Source: DATJFQ01 sp035492775 (GTDB taxonomy: Bacteria; Acidobacteriota; Vicinamibacteria; Vicinamibacterales; 2-12-FULL-66-21). From it: a stretch of 64,000 nucleotides of DNA. A model generated the notes under the pieces. That model made no database searches. It was not told the origin of the DNA and was given only the letters and a program-made list of their open reading frames with translations. Positions 60,918 through 64,000 of this stretch are shown in pieces (positions within the stretch are counted from its first letter, which is position 1; each line of letters opens with the position of its first letter). The translations under genes were made by a program, and so were the position numbers. Where the stretch lies: positions 20,617-84,616 of the forward strand of contig DATJIW010000082.1 in NCBI GenBank assembly GCA_035492775.1. Direction: 5' to 3'.

Positions 60918-60938
60918 GAGAAAAAGGGGATTGCCGCC

Positions 60939-62309
60939 ATGTTTCACGAGCGCACGCAGGAACTGCTCGATCAACATGTCGAGAGCACCGACGAACCCGC
61001 CGCACGCCAGCTGACGGTCGTCGAAGCGCTCGACATCGCGCAGCAGCTGCATCAGCAGGACCGCGTCGCGGAGGCGGACGTGGTCTATCGCGAGATCCTC
61101 TGCGTGGAGCCCGAGAATGCCGCCGCGCTGCACTTCGGAGGGATCGCGGCGCACCAGCTGGGCCGGAGCGCCGAAGGCATCGAAACGATCCGCCGCAGTC
61201 TGGCGCTCGCTCCGCATTCCGCCGACTGGCACAACAATCTGGGCATCGTCCTGCAGGAGAGCGGTGATTTCGATGGCGCCGTCGCCATGTACCGCCGCGC
61301 GATCGAACTGAACGGGTCGCACGCGAACGCGCACAGCAATCTTGGCGTGCTCCTGCGAGCCACAGGGAAGCCGGCCGAGGCCGAGGCGTCATACCGCAAG
61401 GCGATCGAGTTGAATCCTGAGCACATCGACGCGTGGACGAACCTGGGAATTCTGCTCAACGCGCAGAAGCGCTCGAAGGAGTCCGTCGAATGCTTCTGCC
61501 GCGTGATCACGCTCAGGCCCAGGCACCCGGAAGCGCGGCGGCTTCTCGCGCTGGCGCATTGCGCGCTCGGCGAAGTGGACGAGGCGATCAGGATTTTCAA
61601 CGAGTGGCTCGAGGAGGAGCCCGACGATCCCGTCGCGCGCCACATGCTGTCGGCCTGCACCGGCAATGGAATTCCTGAGCGGGCGTCCGACGGCTACGTC
61701 GCGCACACGTTCGACAGCTTTGCCGCGAGCTTCGAGTCCAAGCTCGCCCGACTGTCCTATCGTGCCCCCGCGCTCGTCGGAGCCGTACTGGACGACGCGG
61801 GACTCGAGCGCGCGAAGTCGTTCGATGTGCTCGACGCGGGGTGCGGGACCGGATTGTGCGGCCCGCTCGTGGCGCCGTATGCCCGGCGCCTGGTCGGCGT
61901 GGATCTGTCGACCGGCATGCTCACGCAAGCGGCGGCGAAGAAGATCTACGACGAGCTGCTGCACGGCGAGCTGACCGCGTACCTTCATGGCCAGCATCAG
62001 TCGCTCGACATCATCGTTTCCGCGGACACCCTGGTGTATTTCGGGCCGCTGGACGACGTGATCGGGGCCGCCGCCGGAGCGCTGCGGCCGGGCGGTCTGC
62101 TGATCTTCACGCTCGAGCACGGCGCGGCGCCGGACGCGCCGGACTTCCATCTGGAGACCCACGGCCGGTACACGCACTCGCGCTCGTATGTCGAGCGCCT
62201 GCTGGCCGCTAACGATTTTGAAATGGACATCGGCACCGCCGATCTGCGGATGGAGTCGGGCGCCGCGGTCGCCGGGCTCGTGGTTCGCGCGCGCAAAGCG
62301 CGTCGCTGA
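60939..62309 (+). CDS. TPR - SAM-dependent methyltransferase fusion in the type VI locus
   Basis: 456 residues. About 25-240 are six TPR units (for example LHFGGIAAHQLGRSAEGIE, WHNNLGIVLQESGDFDGAVA, AHSNLGVLLRATGKPAEAEA). About 255-455 is a class I methyltransferase: VAHTFDSFAASFESKL lead-in, motif I DAGCGTGLCG (Asp299 to Gly307 region), GVDLSTGMLTQA, and ADTLVYFGPLDDVIGAAAGALRPGGLLIFTLEH. This fusion type is called TPR methyltransferase or contains a methyltransf_11/12 domain. Placement between clpV and vgrG with its own good ribosome-binding site suggests it modifies a secreted or structural component. Substrate unknown. Confidence 0.88.
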   Translation: MFHERTQELLDQHVESTDEPAARQLTVVEALDIAQQLHQQDRVAEADVVYREILCVEPENAAALHFGGIAAHQLGRSAEGIETIRRSLALAPHSADWHNNLGIVLQESGDFDGAVAMYRRAIELNGSHANAHSNLGVLLRATGKPAEAEASYRKAIELNPEHIDAWTNLGILLNAQKRSKESVECFCRVITLRPRHPEARRLLALAHCALGEVDEAIRIFNEWLEEEPDDPVARHMLSACTGNGIPERASDGYVAHTFDSFAASFESKLARLSYRAPALVGAVLDDAGLERAKSFDVLDAGCGTGLCGPLVAPYARRLVGVDLSTGMLTQAAAKKIYDELLHGELTAYLHGQHQSLDIIVSADTLVYFGPLDDVIGAAAGALRPGGLLIFTLEHGAAPDAPDFHLETHGRYTHSRSYVERLLAANDFEMDIGTADLRMESGAAVAGLVVRARKARR

Positions 62310-62336
62310 TCGACGATAATCCGTGCGGAGCGATTC

Positions 62337-64000
62337 ATGCCGAGAGTAATGGAAATCGTCACGCCCCTGGGTGACGACGTCCTTCTGTTTCGCGGCATGA
62401 GTGCGCGCGAGGAGATGAGCCGTCTGTTCGAGTACCGGCTCGACCTTCTCAGTTCGCGCGACGACATCAGCGTCGACGACATCCTCGGGAAGAACGTGAC
62501 CGTCAAGCTGCTGCTGCCGGACGACTCGATTCGGTATTTCAACGGATACGTCACGCGGTTCGCGCAGGCCGGGATGTACGGCCGCTACGTCCGCTACGTG
62601 GCAACGGTCCGCCCGTGGCTGTGGTTCCTGACGCGCACCGCCGACTGCCGGATCTTCCAGGAGATGAAGGTCCCGGACATCATCAAGCAGGTGTTCGCCG
62701 ATCATCCGTCCGCCGACTTCAAGCTGGAGCTGACGGGCACGTATCGCAAGTGGACCTACTGCGTGCAGTATCGCGAGACCGACTTCAACTTCGTCAGCCG
62801 TCTGATGGAGCAGGAGGGGATTGGCTATTACTTCCGGCATTCCGATGGCCACGACACGCTCGTGCTCACCGACTCGGCGAGCAAGCACTCGCCGGTCACG
62901 AACTACGAGACGCTGAAGTACGTGGCGCCCGACGTGCCGGTGAAGCCGGACGTCGAGCACATCAACCAGTGGGACTTCGTCCGCGAGATCGAGCCGGGCG
63001 TCTACGTCCACGACGACTATGACTTCGAGCGTCCCAGCGTCGAGCTGAAAACGAATAAGACACTCTCGCGAGGATACACGCCGAGCGACTACGAGATTTA
63101 CGACTACCCGGGGTTGTACCTGCAGCGGCCCGATGGAGAGCAGTACGCGTCGGTTCGGATCAATGAACTCGGGACGCAGTACGAGACCGTGCACGGATCG
63201 ACGAACGCGCGCGGTCTCACGGTCGGCACCCTGTTGACCCTCGAGGATCACCCGCGGGACGACCAGAACCGCGAGTACCTGGTCACCGGGGCGACGCACG
63301 ATCTCTCGTTTGGAGACTACGAAGCGCTGCCCGAGACGGCGGGCACGAGCTATCACTGTTCGTTCTTCGCGATTCCCTCGGCACAGCAGTTCCGGCCGAA
63401 GCGCGTCACGCCCAAGCCGTTCGTGCAGGGTCCGCAGACCGCCGTGGTCGTCGGGCCGGCCGGCGAGGAAATCTTCACGGACAAGTACGGACGCGTGAAG
63501 GTGCAGTTCCACTGGGACCGGCGCGGCAAGAAGGACGAGAACAGCTCGTGCTGGATGCGGGTCTCGTATCCCTGGGCCGGAAAGAACTGGGGCGCCGTTG
63601 CGATCCCGCGCATCACGCAGGAGGTGATCGTCAGTTTCCTCGAAGGGGATCCCGATCAGCCAATCATCACGGGCCGGGTGTACAACGCGGAGCAGATGCC
63701 GCCGTACGACCTGCCGGCGCACAAGACGCAGTCGGGCGTGAAATCGCGCAGCTCGAAGAGCGGGACGGCGTCGAACTTCAACGAAATTCGCTTCGAGGAT
63801 CTCAAGGGCTCCGAGCTGCTCACCATTCACGCCGAGAAGGACCAGTCGATCAGCGTCGAGCACGACGAGAGCCACACGGTCGGCCACGATCGGTCGAAGG
63901 ACGTGGCGCACGACGAGACGACGCACGTCGGGCACGATCGGACGGAGACGGTCGACAACAACGAGACGATCACGATCGGGGTCAATCGGACGGAGAAGGT
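62337..64000 (+). CDS. vgrG: Type VI spike protein VgrG (TssI), 3' end outside window
   Basis: At least 554 residues, open at the right edge; start after GGAG. The gp27-like part is recognisable by LFRGMSAREEMSRLFEYRLDLLS, YVATVRPWLWFLTRTADCRIFQ and YRETDFNFVSRLMEQEGIGYYF. The gp5-like OB domain has FTDKYGRVKVQFHWDRRG, RVSYPWAGKNWGAVAIPRI and VSFLEGDPDQPIITGRVYN. It then enters a C-terminal beta-helix with an 8-residue repeat (V-x-H-D-x4). Any effector extension or adjacent effector and immunity genes would lie beyond the window. Confidence 0.97.
   Translation, partial: MPRVMEIVTPLGDDVLLFRGMSAREEMSRLFEYRLDLLSSRDDISVDDILGKNVTVKLLLPDDSIRYFNGYVTRFAQAGMYGRYVRYVATVRPWLWFLTRTADCRIFQEMKVPDIIKQVFADHPSADFKLELTGTYRKWTYCVQYRETDFNFVSRLMEQEGIGYYFRHSDGHDTLVLTDSASKHSPVTNYETLKYVAPDVPVKPDVEHINQWDFVREIEPGVYVHDDYDFERPSVELKTNKTLSRGYTPSDYEIYDYPGLYLQRPDGEQYASVRINELGTQYETVHGSTNARGLTVGTLLTLEDHPRDDQNREYLVTGATHDLSFGDYEALPETAGTSYHCSFFAIPSAQQFRPKRVTPKPFVQGPQTAVVVGPAGEEIFTDKYGRVKVQFHWDRRGKKDENSSCWMRVSYPWAGKNWGAVAIPRITQEVIVSFLEGDPDQPIITGRVYNAEQMPPYDLPAHKTQSGVKSRSSKSGTASNFNEIRFEDLKGSELLTIHAEKDQSISVEHDESHTVGHDRSKDVAHDETTHVGHDRTETVDNNETITIGVNRTEK

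Noticed and set aside
61389..63935. Minus-strand open frame of about 850 codons
   Set aside because: It lies opposite the TPR-methyltransferase and vgrG, whose plus-strand protein is unmistakable VgrG.

Overview
This 64 kb window is high-GC, densely packed bacterial chromosome with no rRNA, tRNA, CRISPR array, insertion sequence or plasmid/phage replication gene that I can see. No stretch longer than about 300 bases lacks a gene. The gene repertoire points to Acidobacteriota, most likely a Vicinamibacteria-type lineage. The evidence is an ADOP-type duplicated MacB permease, a winged-helix/TPR regulator, a Reg_prop/Y_Y_Y sensor kinase, TonB-TPR proteins, paired DinB proteins and a proteobacterial-like type VI secretion system. 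That placement is inference from family content, not from a phylogenetic marker.

Layout. Bases 1-4.2 kb hold the end of a thiamine-diphosphate enzyme, a cyclase-family hydrolase and two secreted proteins of unknown role. Bases 4.3-10.6 kb hold a NarL-type response regulator convergent with a large propeller sensor kinase that follows a TonB/TPR protein. Bases 10.7-16 kb read leftward: a winged-helix/TPR regulator, a small lipoprotein, a very G-rich tract, then a tightly coupled DinB - PIG-L deacetylase - PLP decarboxylase operon. Bases 16-22 kb hold a peroxiredoxin-like gene, a decayed 1-Cys peroxiredoxin remnant, a VOC protein, a TPR protein overlapping a DNA methyltransferase tail-to-tail, and two small genes, one a candidate Cys/His cell-wall amidase. 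Bases 22.1-24.2 kb are a split alkylation-repair module: ogt converges on an Ada(Zn)-AraC-AlkA fusion, and the two genes share an identical 14-bp element at matching distances from TATNNT -10 boxes. Bases 24.3-30.1 kb carry nadA-nadC, a GH35 beta-galactosidase and an alpha-galactosidase-like hydrolase. Bases 30.1-34.3 kb are a leftward operon of molybdopterin oxidoreductase, cytochrome b, a small Cys/His protein and an ADOP permease. Bases 34.3-39.9 kb hold an HxlR regulator divergent from a DinB gene with two operator-like palindromes, an M16 protease and two exported proteins.

Bases 40-64 kb are a colinear type VI secretion locus, all on the plus strand: tagH (FHA), tssK, tssL (with OmpA domain), tssM, a tagF-pppA fusion, tssA, tssB, tssC, hcp, a second diverged hcp, tagJ, tssE, tssF, tssG, clpV, a TPR-methyltransferase and vgrG, which runs off the right edge. 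Together these encode the sheath (TssBC), tube (Hcp), spike (VgrG), baseplate (TssKEFG), membrane complex (TssLM), recycling ATPase (ClpV) and a phospho-signalling layer (FHA plus PP2C). No TssJ lipoprotein and no PpkA kinase are seen inside the window. The most unusual members are the TagF-PppA fusion, the TPR-methyltransferase between clpV and vgrG, and the tandem non-identical Hcps.
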